A stretch of 64,000 bases of DNA from Stutzerimonas stutzeri (GTDB lineage: Bacteria; Pseudomonadota; Gammaproteobacteria; Pseudomonadales; Pseudomonadaceae). Each line of letters opens with the position of its first letter. Position 1 is the first letter of the stretch. This document shows, one piece after another, positions 8,111 through 16,851 of this stretch. The position numbers and the translations under genes were made by a program. The stretch is taken from contig NZ_JAAMQZ010000013.1 of the NCBI RefSeq assembly GCF_013522825.1, positions 1 to 64,000 of the forward strand, in the 5' to 3' direction. The notes under the pieces are model-generated. The model was not told where the DNA came from. It was given only the letters and a program-made list of their open reading frames with translations, and made no database searches.

Positions 8111-8852
8111 TCTGCCTCAGGACGAGTCTGCCGAGGATCTCGAGCTGTCGCTCGAAGATCGAGTGCGCGATGCCAGACACTATACCCAGCGCCTCGAGCG
8201 AGAGCTCCGCCTGTTCTCCCGGATTGTCGAGGCGCTCGAGGCGGGGCGCTTTATCAGCAGCACCGACCGGATCAAGGAATATCGCGAGCTGTCGCGCTTT
8301 CAGGACACCTACGAGGTGTTGTTGCGCATGATGGGGCATGAGCTTCGACATCACACCACAGGGTTTTACTATCTGCAGCCGCGCGAGATGAGTCAGGCCC
8401 AGCTGCCCCAGCGCGAGCGCATGGCAGCCGCGGCGATCTTCTCCCTGATCGAGCACCTGTGCGACAAGGGATTGCCGATCGAATCGATGATCACCCATGA
8501 AGAACCCATCCTCCTCGACGACCTGGGAGCGATGTTCAGCCAGTGCCACGACCGGCTCACCCGTCTTGGACTGGGCAGTGTGGAGTCATTCATCGACAAC
8601 GGCATTCGCCGGCTGGTCGACGTCGGGGTGATGAATGAACGCCGTCTCTCCCAAGACAAGGTCGCCTACACCTTGGGCCTGCCGGCCTACTTCTACCTCG
8701 ACATCTGCCGGAACCTGGCTGAACAGCATCAGCAACAGCTCGAGGCCCAAGAGCGCGGGGAAGGCTATTCCTACAGCGACCGCTCGGTGGACGAGCTGGC
8801 AGACGACTTTCTGAATACCCAGCCCAACGAAGACGACGAGACCCCGGAGTAA
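8103..8852 (+). CDS. mksE: MksE (JetB) subunit of a Wadjet/Mks condensin
   Basis: The 249-aa, largely helical and acidic protein has a winged-helix-like C-terminal half (GIRRLVDVGVMNERRLSQ, followed by YTLGLPAYFYLDICRNLAE). MksE binds the kleisin MksF as a KITE-type dimer in known complexes. I chose ATG 8103, inside the 3' end of mksF, over the in-frame 8022, which would extend far into mksF. It ends 2 bp before mksB. Function is assigned by position between mksF and mksB and by size. Confidence 0.8.
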   Translation: MDDLPQDESAEDLELSLEDRVRDARHYTQRLERELRLFSRIVEALEAGRFISSTDRIKEYRELSRFQDTYEVLLRMMGHELRHHTTGFYYLQPREMSQAQLPQRERMAAAAIFSLIEHLCDKGLPIESMITHEEPILLDDLGAMFSQCHDRLTRLGLGSVESFIDNGIRRLVDVGVMNERRLSQDKVAYTLGLPAYFYLDICRNLAEQHQQQLEAQERGEGYSYSDRSVDELADDFLNTQPNEDDETPE

Positions 8853-8854
8853 CG

Positions 8855-11779
8855 ATGCGCAGCAAAGCACTCAAGACCCGCTGGGGCGTGCGCCATTACG
8901 CCATGGTCAACTCCGGCAACCACATCATGTCGGTTTTTCCCATGGACGGGCCGCTGAGCATCTGCGGACACAACAACTTGGGTAAGACCCAGGCGCTGCA
9001 AAGCATGCAGTTTCTCTTCTTCACCCACCTTGCACACATGCACTTCGGCGCCCACCAGGCCAACACCAGCCGCGCATTCTTCTTTCCCAGCGACCACAGC
9101 TACCTACTGATGGAGGTGCTGACCCCCGACGGCGTGTTCATCGTCGGTGCTCACGGCAAGGGACCTACCGCCGGCAACGAATATGAACTGTTCGTGGCTA
9201 AAGGTGAGCTGGACATGGGTGATTTCGTCGACCCGATCAACCGCATACGCCCCTACAAGGAGCTGTTCCGGCACTGGTACGAACGGGGCATCGAGGTGCG
9301 CAACCTGACCCGAGAACAGATGCGCCAAATGCTCTACGGAGAGAGCGGGCGGGTCAAAGGCGGCGACTGGGACGTGACCATAGTGCCGCTGGCGAACGCC
9401 AACGAAAGGCGCTACCAGGTGTTCCGCCAGATCTATCGCAACCTGCTCACTCAGCAGCTACTCAAGAGCCGCGAGATCAAGGAGCTCATCCTCAACGTCT
9501 TCAGTGAAAAGCTGAGCAATGCCAATTTGAATTTCCTCGAGGTCCGCGAGCGCGCGTTCCAGCGCTTTCGTCTTGCCGAGCGGGAAGTCGAGCGACTTGC
9601 GTACCGCCGCGAGGACATCCTCGCCCTCGGCAAGGAATACGACGAATACACCGAACTTTCGCAAGAAGGCGGCTGGTTGGCGCGCGAGCTGCGGGTAAAC
9701 CTGACCCTGGCGGTGGAGCGGGCACCGCTATGCATCGAGGAGCTCAACGCGCTTCACAAGGAAGAAATCGAAAAGCGCGCCAAGCTCAACGAACAGCTTA
9801 ATAGCCGCATGCAAGAACGCGATCGAGCGGTCGAGCAGCGCATCACCTTGGCCGGCCGGCTGACCCGCCTCGACGAGTTACGTGAGCGCAATGCGATGAC
9901 CTGCCGCGAGACGGTCGAGAAATCGATTCGCACACTGGCAGCCCAGCACGCCACGCTCAGCGATCAGTTGCGCCAGGCTGACATCTACGATGTGGCAACC
10001 GTCAGTAGCAGACTGCGTCACACTGAACATGAAATTCGCAAGCTCAACAAGCGACTGGAGCAGGTCCGCAATGGCGACGGACTGTTGGATACCCAAGGCT
10101 TTGTCGACGCGGAAAAGGCCGAGCTGTCGCGGCTGCTTCGCAGCGACATGTTCAGCCTTGAGGCCGCAGCACTGACTGAAATCCACCCGGGCAGTTTCAA
10201 CAATTGGGTACGCACCCAACTCATGTCGAAGGAAGGGCTGCTCAATTTACAGGGTTTCGAGTTAGACCTGACCGATCTGCCTCCAATGGATTTTCATAGC
10301 GATGATCCGGCGCAGCTGCAACAGTCAATCGCCATGTACCAAGAGGACCTGGCCAAGCTTCAGGGGCAACTCGAGGTTGCCCAGAACCAGACGCTCAAGC
10401 GTACCGAATTGGAGTCGCTGGCAAAGCAGCTGGGCAACCAGCAGGGCTACCTGCAGGAACTGACCGAGCTCGAGGCCTTGGAAACCACCGAGACTGTTGA
10501 TCGCCAAGTGCTCGAGGGTGTGATGATGTGTCTCGCCCAGATCGACGAGTGGCTGCAAGGGCACCAGGAGCGGATCGAGGGTGCCACCCAGACCATCAAC
10601 GTTATCGAGCAGAAGCTCAACGATGCCATCGAGCAGGCACGCCAGCTCAAGGACGTGCAGCAGCACCGCCAGATCCAGAGCAGTCCCTTCATTCCCGCTG
10701 AAGGGCCGAACGAGGACTTCGAGCGCGATCTCACCGGGTACAACTTCGGTGGCACGTTGAATCGGCTGGAGTGGATCAGCAACGCGCTCGACCGCATAGC
10801 CCTGACCATGAAGAACTACCAGCACTCGATCGTTGGCGACCTACCTGATCTTGCCCGACATGCGAATCTGAGCGATCTGGTGCAGCATGCACGTGAGCGG
10901 TTGGAAACGCTGCCGCAGATGCGTGAGATGCTCAAGCGCTACCATCAGGAGGGCATTGCCCAGCTCTCGGGAGCTCTGCGCGATCTTTCCGAGAACTACG
11001 TGACGCTGGAACACGAGATATCGCTATTCAACCGCCGGATCAATGCGCGCAAAGTCTCGAACCTTCGTGGTTTCAGGTTAGATCTGAAGAGGAACGAGCC
11101 GATACTGGAAGCCATTAATATCCTGTCCTCATATATCGCCCAGGCTGACGAAAACGAGACCGACCTGTTCGGCCAGCAAGACGGGGGCGCATCCCAGGCC
11201 GGGCTGGTGCGTGCTATGGATCGGCTGTCTCGTCTGGTTGAAGATGGTCGTGACGGTACCCTCGAGCTCGGGGACTTATTCGACATCGGATTCACCGTGG
11301 AAGAGGTCAACGGCAAGGTCGTTGTCTGCAACGCACTCGACGAGCTGGCTTCTAATGGCTCGACCATGACGCTCAAACCGTTGTTGTATTTCTCTCTGAT
11401 TCGCCACCTGACCGACCGCGGCGCCCGGGTCGAACCGTTCCTGCCGTTCTACTTGGACGAGATCGCTTCGGTTGATCCGAACAACCAGCGCACTATCTTG
11501 GCATTCAGCGAGAACCTTGGTTTCACCCCTGTGTTTGCATCCGTCGACCCGACTACCACGGTGCGCTATTGCATCAATATCAGTGAGTGTATCAACGCCG
11601 ATAATCGTATCTATGTGACCCAGGCGGACTGGCAGCACTTCGATCACCACGAAGACGTCAAGCTGGGGCAGGCTCCGCAGCGAAGTGAGAGAGACGAGAA
11701 GTCCGAGGTAGACGTCGAGCAGTTCAGTGATAGCTTGCAGGTGGCGACCGCGAAGGCTGACACGGTAGCTCAGTCATGA
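8855..11779 (+). CDS. mksB: MksB (JetC) SMC-like ATPase
   Basis: The 974-aa protein is an SMC-family ATPase. The N-terminal head has Walker A GHNNLGKT (residues 38-45). Two long coiled-coil arms (about 220-400 and 480-830) surround a hinge. The C-terminal head has Walker B PFYLDE with Asp868-Glu869 and a D-loop (SVDPNNQ). The length matches Pseudomonas-type MksB rather than the longer Bacillus JetC. With MksF and MksE it would extrude DNA loops and, with MksG, cut small circles. The start lies 2 bp after mksE; the end overlaps mksG by 4 bp (ATGA). The C-terminal tail is acidic and low-complexity. Confidence 0.9.
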   Translation: MRSKALKTRWGVRHYAMVNSGNHIMSVFPMDGPLSICGHNNLGKTQALQSMQFLFFTHLAHMHFGAHQANTSRAFFFPSDHSYLLMEVLTPDGVFIVGAHGKGPTAGNEYELFVAKGELDMGDFVDPINRIRPYKELFRHWYERGIEVRNLTREQMRQMLYGESGRVKGGDWDVTIVPLANANERRYQVFRQIYRNLLTQQLLKSREIKELILNVFSEKLSNANLNFLEVRERAFQRFRLAEREVERLAYRREDILALGKEYDEYTELSQEGGWLARELRVNLTLAVERAPLCIEELNALHKEEIEKRAKLNEQLNSRMQERDRAVEQRITLAGRLTRLDELRERNAMTCRETVEKSIRTLAAQHATLSDQLRQADIYDVATVSSRLRHTEHEIRKLNKRLEQVRNGDGLLDTQGFVDAEKAELSRLLRSDMFSLEAAALTEIHPGSFNNWVRTQLMSKEGLLNLQGFELDLTDLPPMDFHSDDPAQLQQSIAMYQEDLAKLQGQLEVAQNQTLKRTELESLAKQLGNQQGYLQELTELEALETTETVDRQVLEGVMMCLAQIDEWLQGHQERIEGATQTINVIEQKLNDAIEQARQLKDVQQHRQIQSSPFIPAEGPNEDFERDLTGYNFGGTLNRLEWISNALDRIALTMKNYQHSIVGDLPDLARHANLSDLVQHARERLETLPQMREMLKRYHQEGIAQLSGALRDLSENYVTLEHEISLFNRRINARKVSNLRGFRLDLKRNEPILEAINILSSYIAQADENETDLFGQQDGGASQAGLVRAMDRLSRLVEDGRDGTLELGDLFDIGFTVEEVNGKVVVCNALDELASNGSTMTLKPLLYFSLIRHLTDRGARVEPFLPFYLDEIASVDPNNQRTILAFSENLGFTPVFASVDPTTTVRYCINISECINADNRIYVTQADWQHFDHHEDVKLGQAPQRSERDEKSEVDVEQFSDSLQVATAKADTVAQS

Positions 11780-12672
11780 GTCGGTCGAGAGAGCTGGAAA
11801 TACTACAGCGGTTGCGCAAAGGGCCTGTCCCTTTGCGCAGTTGGCCGAAGGCGCTTGAGGCTGTGCTCGATCAGCTCAGAGTCTCCGGCATCGTCACGGT
11901 GGGCCGTGTGCCCGGACGAATATCGCCGCATGTGATTGTGCAGCATGCCGATTCTCTCGGGCAGCGTATTGCCCGGTTGCAGCCGCCCAAGGATTTGGAA
12001 AGCTGTTCGGTGCGCGGCTTGAACATTATCCACGGCGGCTCGAGCAAGCGCGGGGGGCGACTGCCCTCGCTCATGATCAGTTGTAGCGCTGGCGAGGCCG
12101 TCAGCTGGGAGGATGCACAGGGTAATATCCTGCAGTGGGAATCGCCTTCACCGGCGTTTCTGAAGTTGCTATGGCACGACGAGCGCAGACCCGACGCGAC
12201 CCCCAAGCCAACCGGCCATGTGGTGCTAGTGGAAAACCGTGACACCCTGCTGCATCTGCCGACACGGCTGCCGGCAGTATTGAGCGGCGCGCTGGTGGCT
12301 CATTACGAAGGTTGGCTATCTGATCGGCTGCTGGCGCTGTTGGTGTCTTGGGAGGGCGCGAAGATCTGGCTGCTGCCTGACCTTGATCCAGTTGGTCTAG
12401 CCAATGCCCGGCGCATAGCCGAAGCCTTGCCCTGTGCGGGTATGCTGGTACCACTTCTGAGTCCCGAAATAGTCGATCAGTATGGAGACGAAACCATCTG
12501 GCGGGAGAGCTTTGCTCTGGTCCCGGCGCTGCTTCCTTGGCTAGAGCAGCAGGACCCACCCCTGCGGGATCTGTTCGCCCTGCTCAAATGCAAGGGTAGA
12601 GGTGTTGAGCAGGAGTATTGCCTGGCAGTGCCCTCGACCGTACTTGAACCCATAGAACTAAGAAGGGGCTGA
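11776..12672 (+). CDS. mksG: MksG (JetD) toprim-like nuclease subunit
   Basis: The 298-aa protein resembles JetD/DUF2220 proteins, the nuclease of Wadjet. Toprim-type motifs are visible: VENRDTLLHLP with Glu153, and DLDPVGL with Asp202 and Asp204. The N-terminus (about 1-75) looks like a winged helix (KALEAVLDQLRVSGIVTVGRV). It is shorter than many JetD proteins, so the N-terminal arm domain is probably reduced. It overlaps the mksB stop as ATGA. Its presence points to a plasmid-restricting Wadjet rather than a chromosomal MksBEF without nuclease. A strong terminator follows at 12733. Confidence 0.8.
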   Translation: MSRSRELEILQRLRKGPVPLRSWPKALEAVLDQLRVSGIVTVGRVPGRISPHVIVQHADSLGQRIARLQPPKDLESCSVRGLNIIHGGSSKRGGRLPSLMISCSAGEAVSWEDAQGNILQWESPSPAFLKLLWHDERRPDATPKPTGHVVLVENRDTLLHLPTRLPAVLSGALVAHYEGWLSDRLLALLVSWEGAKIWLLPDLDPVGLANARRIAEALPCAGMLVPLLSPEIVDQYGDETIWRESFALVPALLPWLEQQDPPLRDLFALLKCKGRGVEQEYCLAVPSTVLEPIELRRG

Positions 12673-12732
12673 TCGCCCGACTTACCCAGTCGCAGTGGCC
12701 AATCCGATTAGTCCGGTGCGACTCTATGAGCT

Positions 12733-12780
12733 GCTTCAGCGGCTCCGAGAAGAGCCGCTGAAGCTTCATTTAGTTTTCTT
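12733..12780 (+). terminator. Intrinsic terminator of the mks operon
   Basis: GCTTCAGCGGCTC (12733-12745), a 6-base loop, and GAGCCGCTGAAGC (12752-12764) form a perfect 13-bp stem followed by a T-rich tract (12765-12780). It ends the mks operon and lies at the 3' end of the convergent gene. Confidence 0.9.
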
Positions 12781-13366
12781 CGAGGTTGTTAGCATAGATG
12801 TCACCCATTGCCTCGTACTTTGCTTTGATGAGATCAATGGGTGGATTTTTTGCCACAAGGTGCTTCTTGTTGAACAACGCCGGGAAAAATTCTCTGGCTA
12901 AGTCTGGTGGCACTATGGCAGTCGAAAACCACAAGTGATTCCAAGCTATAAACTCTCTTTCTGTTTCAATAGCAAAAACTGGTGAGGGCTGGAGCTTGCG
13001 GAGTTTTCGCGCCTGCTCCCTGCCGTCAATTGGGCGTGGTACGCGAACCTCATTGCCTTTCTTGTCCCAGCCTATCCAGTAGCTGTAATGGCCAACTCCG
13101 CCACCGGGCAGGACCGTCAGTTGAACGTAAGCTTTGTTGCGGAGCGGCAAGCGCATCTGGCAAATCCGCTGCATCAGGCGCATTGTGCTTTTTTGAAGGC
13201 GATCTTTTGCGGGCTCGTTCTTCAAAGTGTCCAGCAGATGGTTCCAGTTTTGGTAACCCAGGTGCTTTGCTTTGAGCTCCAGCTGACGACAGCGGGAAAG
13301 GTCGTCGGGCACGCTGTCCAGCTCCATGGCTCGAACCGCGTTAGCTACACATTCGAAATCGAACAT
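12770..13366 (-). CDS. Hypothetical protein, plasmid/ICE cargo
   Basis: The 198-aa protein is of unknown function. The first 50 residues include CRQLELKAKHLGYQNWNHLLDTLK. This resembles a short helical domain seen at the start of several mobile-element proteins, ending in a GY/FxxWxxL motif. The rest has GGGVGHYSYWIGWDKKGNEVRVP and FIAWNHLWFSTAIVPPDLAREFFPALF, with no catalytic signature that I know. ATG 13366 has GAGGAAA upstream; the longer frame up to 13543 has no good start. It converges on the mks operon and stands alone. Confidence 0.6.
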   Translation of the reverse strand: MFDFECVANAVRAMELDSVPDDLSRCRQLELKAKHLGYQNWNHLLDTLKNEPAKDRLQKSTMRLMQRICQMRLPLRNKAYVQLTVLPGGGVGHYSYWIGWDKKGNEVRVPRPIDGREQARKLRKLQPSPVFAIETEREFIAWNHLWFSTAIVPPDLAREFFPALFNKKHLVAKNPPIDLIKAKYEAMGDIYANNLEEN

Positions 13367-13981
13367 CACAAATTTCCTCGACAAAATGCAGCCGCTAAAG
13401 CTTTCGCTTTGCTGAGCATGCTGCTTGCCGGGCGGGCCACAAGGGGAAAAATATGGGCTTCGATTTGAGCTGGTTTTCCTCGAGGCAGCAAGGCGGATAC
13501 CAGAACCAGACTCGATCCTAGCAGCGGCCCTATAACGGATCAATATCTTCGTGCTGCTTGTGCTTATGAGAAACCTTCAATGGGCGACAGTTCATCTTTC
13601 GCCGCTGAGTTTTATCACTTCATTCTTTTTGACTTGAAGTTGCAAGTTCGTGTGTTCGCTATGCGTTGGTGTGCCTCGGCGTTCCGCCGTCGGGCTCGCG
13701 GGCGGCGCCCCGCGCCTCGTGCCGAGTCGCGGCCATTCGGCTTTGATCCCTGATACCTCCGGCCCTTGCGGGCCTGCGCGCTCCGCTTGCCGATCCGTGG
13801 CATGGGTGGAGTGGGGGCGGTCTTGCTGTTCCCTTCACCGTATCACGGCGTTCTCGCCGTCAAGGGCTGCGCGTGCCTTGCACGCTGGCGTCCTGGCGGC
13901 CGTCGTTGACCCCTGACAGCTGCGCTGCGCCGTGCTGGCGCCGGTTCCGGGCAATTCCGCCCGAGCAACCGGAGCACGATC
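13367..13981. other. Long GC-rich leader upstream of radC
   Basis: No gene is supported over these 615 bp. The left third is the upstream region of the minus-strand hypothetical gene. The right two thirds are a GC-rich leader for radC. A block at 13723-13791 (CATTCGGCTTT, then GGGCCTGCGCGCTCCGCTTGC) recurs in diverged form at 15530-15612, upstream of the DUF932 gene. A regulatory RNA or protein-binding role is possible. Confidence 0.5.
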
Positions 13982-14491
13982 ATGTCGCAACTTTCCTTTT
14001 CCTCGTTCGATGCCATGCTGCTGGTGCGTGATGCACAGGGGCGCTACCTGCCTGCGTCTGCAGATCAGATCCTGAATATGGCGCGTCAGGTGATCGACCA
14101 GAAATACCAACGTGGAGCGTTGTTCACGTCGCCGGAGCTGGTCAAGGACTACCTGCGCACCAAACTGGCTGGTTTTGAGCACGAGGTGTTTGCGGCGCTA
14201 TTCCTCGACAGCCAGCATCGGCTGCTTGAGTATGTGGAGTTGTTTCGCGGCACCATCGATGCGGCGGCGGTGTATCCACGGGAAGTGGTGAAGGAGGCAT
14301 TGCGCGTCAACGCAGCGGCGGTGATTTTCTCGCACAACCATCCGAGCGGAAATCCAGAGCCCAGCCAGGCAGATAAGGTGCTGACCCAGCGCCTCAAGGA
14401 GGCCCTGGCGCTGGTGGATGTGCGCACGCTGGATCACATCATCGTGGGTGGCGAGGCAACTGCATCATTCGCAGAGCAGGAGCTGCTCTGA
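13982..14491 (+). CDS. radC: RadC-like JAB-domain protein
   Basis: The 169-aa protein belongs to the short RadC family found on plasmids and ICEs. It has an MPN/JAB core with HNHPSGNPEPSQAD and upstream FLDSQHRLLEYVELFRGTID. It lacks the N-terminal HhH region of chromosomal RadC. In Tn4371-type elements a gene of this kind marks the left backbone. Biochemical function is unclear; a role in DNA processing is often suggested but not proven. A Shine-Dalgarno (GGAG) precedes ATG 13982, and a terminator follows directly. Confidence 0.9.
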   Translation: MSQLSFSSFDAMLLVRDAQGRYLPASADQILNMARQVIDQKYQRGALFTSPELVKDYLRTKLAGFEHEVFAALFLDSQHRLLEYVELFRGTIDAAAVYPREVVKEALRVNAAAVIFSHNHPSGNPEPSQADKVLTQRLKEALALVDVRTLDHIIVGGEATASFAEQELL

Positions 14492-14496
14492 CAGCA

Positions 14497-14517
14497 GGGG
14501 GCTTCGGCCCCTTTTTT
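14497..14517 (+). terminator. radC terminator with UUCG loop
   Basis: GGGGC (14498-14502), TTCG, GCCCC (14507-14511) and six T form a classic stable tetraloop terminator just after radC. Confidence 0.9.
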
Positions 14518-14543
14518 GCTGCGCCCTGCCTGCTGGCCGTGCA

Positions 14544-15353
14544 TCACTTGTCGCTATTGCGTTCGCGTTGTCGCAGTCGCTTCACGTAGGCGCTGTCTTT
14601 CAGTTCGTCAGGGCCCAGATCCAATGCGCAGTTCACCAGCGAGGCCAGCGTGGCATCGCTGAGCCTGAAGCCTTCGGGTAGCGGACCACCGCTCTGCTCG
14701 CTGTTCTCCTCGATGGCGGCGAAGAGTGCCTTGAAGAAGTCCGCAGGCGAGTGGCGTGTGGCCGCGGTTGCGGCTCGAGTCAGCGGATCTGTGGCCTCCA
14801 GTTCGGCGCCGTTGGCATCTCTGCCCAGCGCTCGAACGAACTGTTCCACGGTGGGCCAGTACTTCCATTCGAACTGGTTGCGAACGGTGTTCAGGCGCTC
14901 CTTCACATAGGCGTTAAAGAGGTAGTGATCCTTCGCTGCATCCTCAATTACGTTACAGACATGGTAGTGAGTGTCACTGCTGAAACCCGATGTATTGTGC
15001 AGGTTGGAGCGGTGCTCCAGCAGTTGGGCCAGTTCCTCGGCTTTCTGCGCAATCTGCTGGTTGGTGTCGACAAGTTCGTCCCGTTGACCACGAGCCCTGG
15101 CGATCTTATCTGGGGCCCAGAATGCTGCGGTACTGAGCAAGAGGCTCAGGAATGCCGGGAGTGCCCGAGGATGCAGGTGCAGTTTGTCGTACAGCTCACC
15201 GTAGGCCTCATTCAGCTCGAGGCGTCGCGCGAGCAGGCGATCAATGATGGCGTTTTCGCTGGGCAGGATGTTGTGCTCAACGTTGTAGGTTTTGTCGTCG
15301 ATCAGGATGTTCTCGCAGGTTTGCTGCGGGGATGGGGTCGGTACGGTACGCAT
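14544..15353 (-). CDS. Conserved-type ICE hypothetical protein
   Basis: The 269-aa protein is of unknown function. A helical region around residues 60-160 includes a possible hydrophobic helix (LPAFLSLLLSTAAFWAPDKIARARGQRDELVDTN is shown here only by its endpoints, about 65-100) and a heptad-like segment (about 90-130). The C-terminal half is acidic and soluble. ATG 15353 has AGAGAAG upstream; the frame extends further to 15476 without a better start. It is convergent with radC and lies between radC and DUF932, a position often occupied by backbone genes. No catalytic motif seen. Confidence 0.65.
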   Translation of the reverse strand: MRTVPTPSPQQTCENILIDDKTYNVEHNILPSENAIIDRLLARRLELNEAYGELYDKLHLHPRALPAFLSLLLSTAAFWAPDKIARARGQRDELVDTNQQIAQKAEELAQLLEHRSNLHNTSGFSSDTHYHVCNVIEDAAKDHYLFNAYVKERLNTVRNQFEWKYWPTVEQFVRALGRDANGAELEATDPLTRAATAATRHSPADFFKALFAAIEENSEQSGGPLPEGFRLSDATLASLVNCALDLGPDELKDSAYVKRLRQRERNSDK

Positions 15354-15942
15354 GTGTCTTCTCTGAGTGGTGAGGATGCTTTGCAGCGTAATGAGCCGAG
15401 TTGCGCTTGTCGGTACCCCAGAGCCCATTGTTCGACCTGCTCTCAGGTACCTTTGTTTTTTGGGCATCCCGGCCAATGGCCGGGCGCGCTGTCATGCTGT
15501 GCATCGAGCCACGCTGCGCGAGTCTCGCCCCATTCGGGTTTCCATCGTTCCCTCACTGCGTGCGGCTGATGCCTTCGGCCCGGCTAGGCAGGGCCTGCGC
15601 GCTGCGCTTGCGTGGCGTCTGCGCCAACGCTGTGGCCGTTACCTGTCATCCGCCTTTCCCTGACTTCATCACCTTGTCGCGACTGTAGCCCGCGGCCTTG
15701 AGCCGTCAAGGCGCGCCGGGCCGTGTCCTCGGCTGCGCCTGCGGTCCGCACCATCCCGGCGCTTGCCTCCTTGACGGCCCCCGTCCGCGCGCTCCTGACC
15801 GTCGCGGGCGATGAACTCAGGAAAGACGGTGGCAACGAGGCCGGCCCAGGTCTCCGCGCCGACCCCACCGGAAAAGCCGAAGCGGGCTCCGAATCTAGGA
15901 ATCCGGTGGGGGTGACCAGCAAACCTTGTCAGGAGAACGACC
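15354..15942. other. Long GC-rich leader upstream of the DUF932 gene
   Basis: No gene is supported in these 589 bp. The left end holds the upstream region of the minus-strand hypothetical gene. A block at 15530-15612 repeats the radC leader motif (GGGCCTGCGCGCTGCGCTTGC). The right end gives a strong Shine-Dalgarno (AGGAGA, about 15931-15936) for DUF932. Confidence 0.5.
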
Positions 15943-16773
15943 ATGCAACTTGCTTCCCGTTTCTCGTACCGCTCCCCGGTACTGCGCTCGGAATCCCCCT
16001 TGTCGGATGAGCAGATTCGCGCCGTGGCCCCGTCCATCTTCGCCGAGGCCCCGCACGAAAGCCGCTCCGAGCGCTACAGCTACATCCCGACCGCGACCGT
16101 GCTGCAGGAGCTGCGCAGCGAAGGCTTCGAGCCTTTCATGGTGTGCCAGACCCGCGTGCGTCGGGACGACCGGCGCGACTTCACCAAGCACATGATCCGC
16201 CTGCGCCACGCCAGTCAGATCGATGCCCGAGGCGAAGCCAACGAAATCATCCTGCTGAACTCGCACGACGGCACCAGTAGCTACCAGATGCTCGCCGGCA
16301 TGTTCCGCTTCGTCTGCCAGAACGGCCTGGTCTGCGGCGACACCGTGGCGGACGTGTGTGTGCCGCACAAGGGCGACGTGGCCGCCCAGGTGATCGAGGG
16401 CGCCTACGAGGTGTTGCACGGCTTCGAGCAGGCGCAAGAGTCCCGCGAGGCTATGCGCGCCGTCACTCTGGGCGGCGGCGAGGCCGAAGTCTTCGCCCGT
16501 GCCGCACTCGCCCTCAAGTACGACGACCCCGACAAGCCGGCACCGATCACCGAAAGGCAGGTGCTGGCCCCGCGCCGTCTCGATGACAACCGCGCCGACC
16601 TGTGGAGCATATTCAACCGCACCCAGGAAAACCTCATTCGTGGTGGGCTGGCTGGGCGCGGCAGCAACGGGCGCCGCCAGCGCACCCGCCCCGTGCAGGG
16701 CATCGACCAGGACCTGCGCCTGAACCGTGCCCTGTGGCTGCTGGCCGATGGCCTGCGGCAATTGAAAGCCTGA
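15943..16773 (+). CDS. DUF932-family protein
   Basis: The 276-aa protein matches the DUF932 plasmid/phage-like family, seen in many plasmids and ICEs. Recognisable segments are FRFVCQNGLVCGD and the C-terminal LWSIFNRTQENLIRGGL, with a final basic stretch. Its role is unknown; it is usually found with parB and radC in this type of element. ATG 15943 has AGGAGA a few bases upstream. It is followed after 78 bp by parB, probably in one transcript. Confidence 0.85.
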   Translation: MQLASRFSYRSPVLRSESPLSDEQIRAVAPSIFAEAPHESRSERYSYIPTATVLQELRSEGFEPFMVCQTRVRRDDRRDFTKHMIRLRHASQIDARGEANEIILLNSHDGTSSYQMLAGMFRFVCQNGLVCGDTVADVCVPHKGDVAAQVIEGAYEVLHGFEQAQESREAMRAVTLGGGEAEVFARAALALKYDDPDKPAPITERQVLAPRRLDDNRADLWSIFNRTQENLIRGGLAGRGSNGRRQRTRPVQGIDQDLRLNRALWLLADGLRQLKA

Positions 16774-16851
16774 ACCCCACCCGGAGGGGCTGTCAGGCAG
16801 TCGGCTCCTCCATTTCAATCGCAGTCGTTATCCCTTGAATGGAGCACCACC

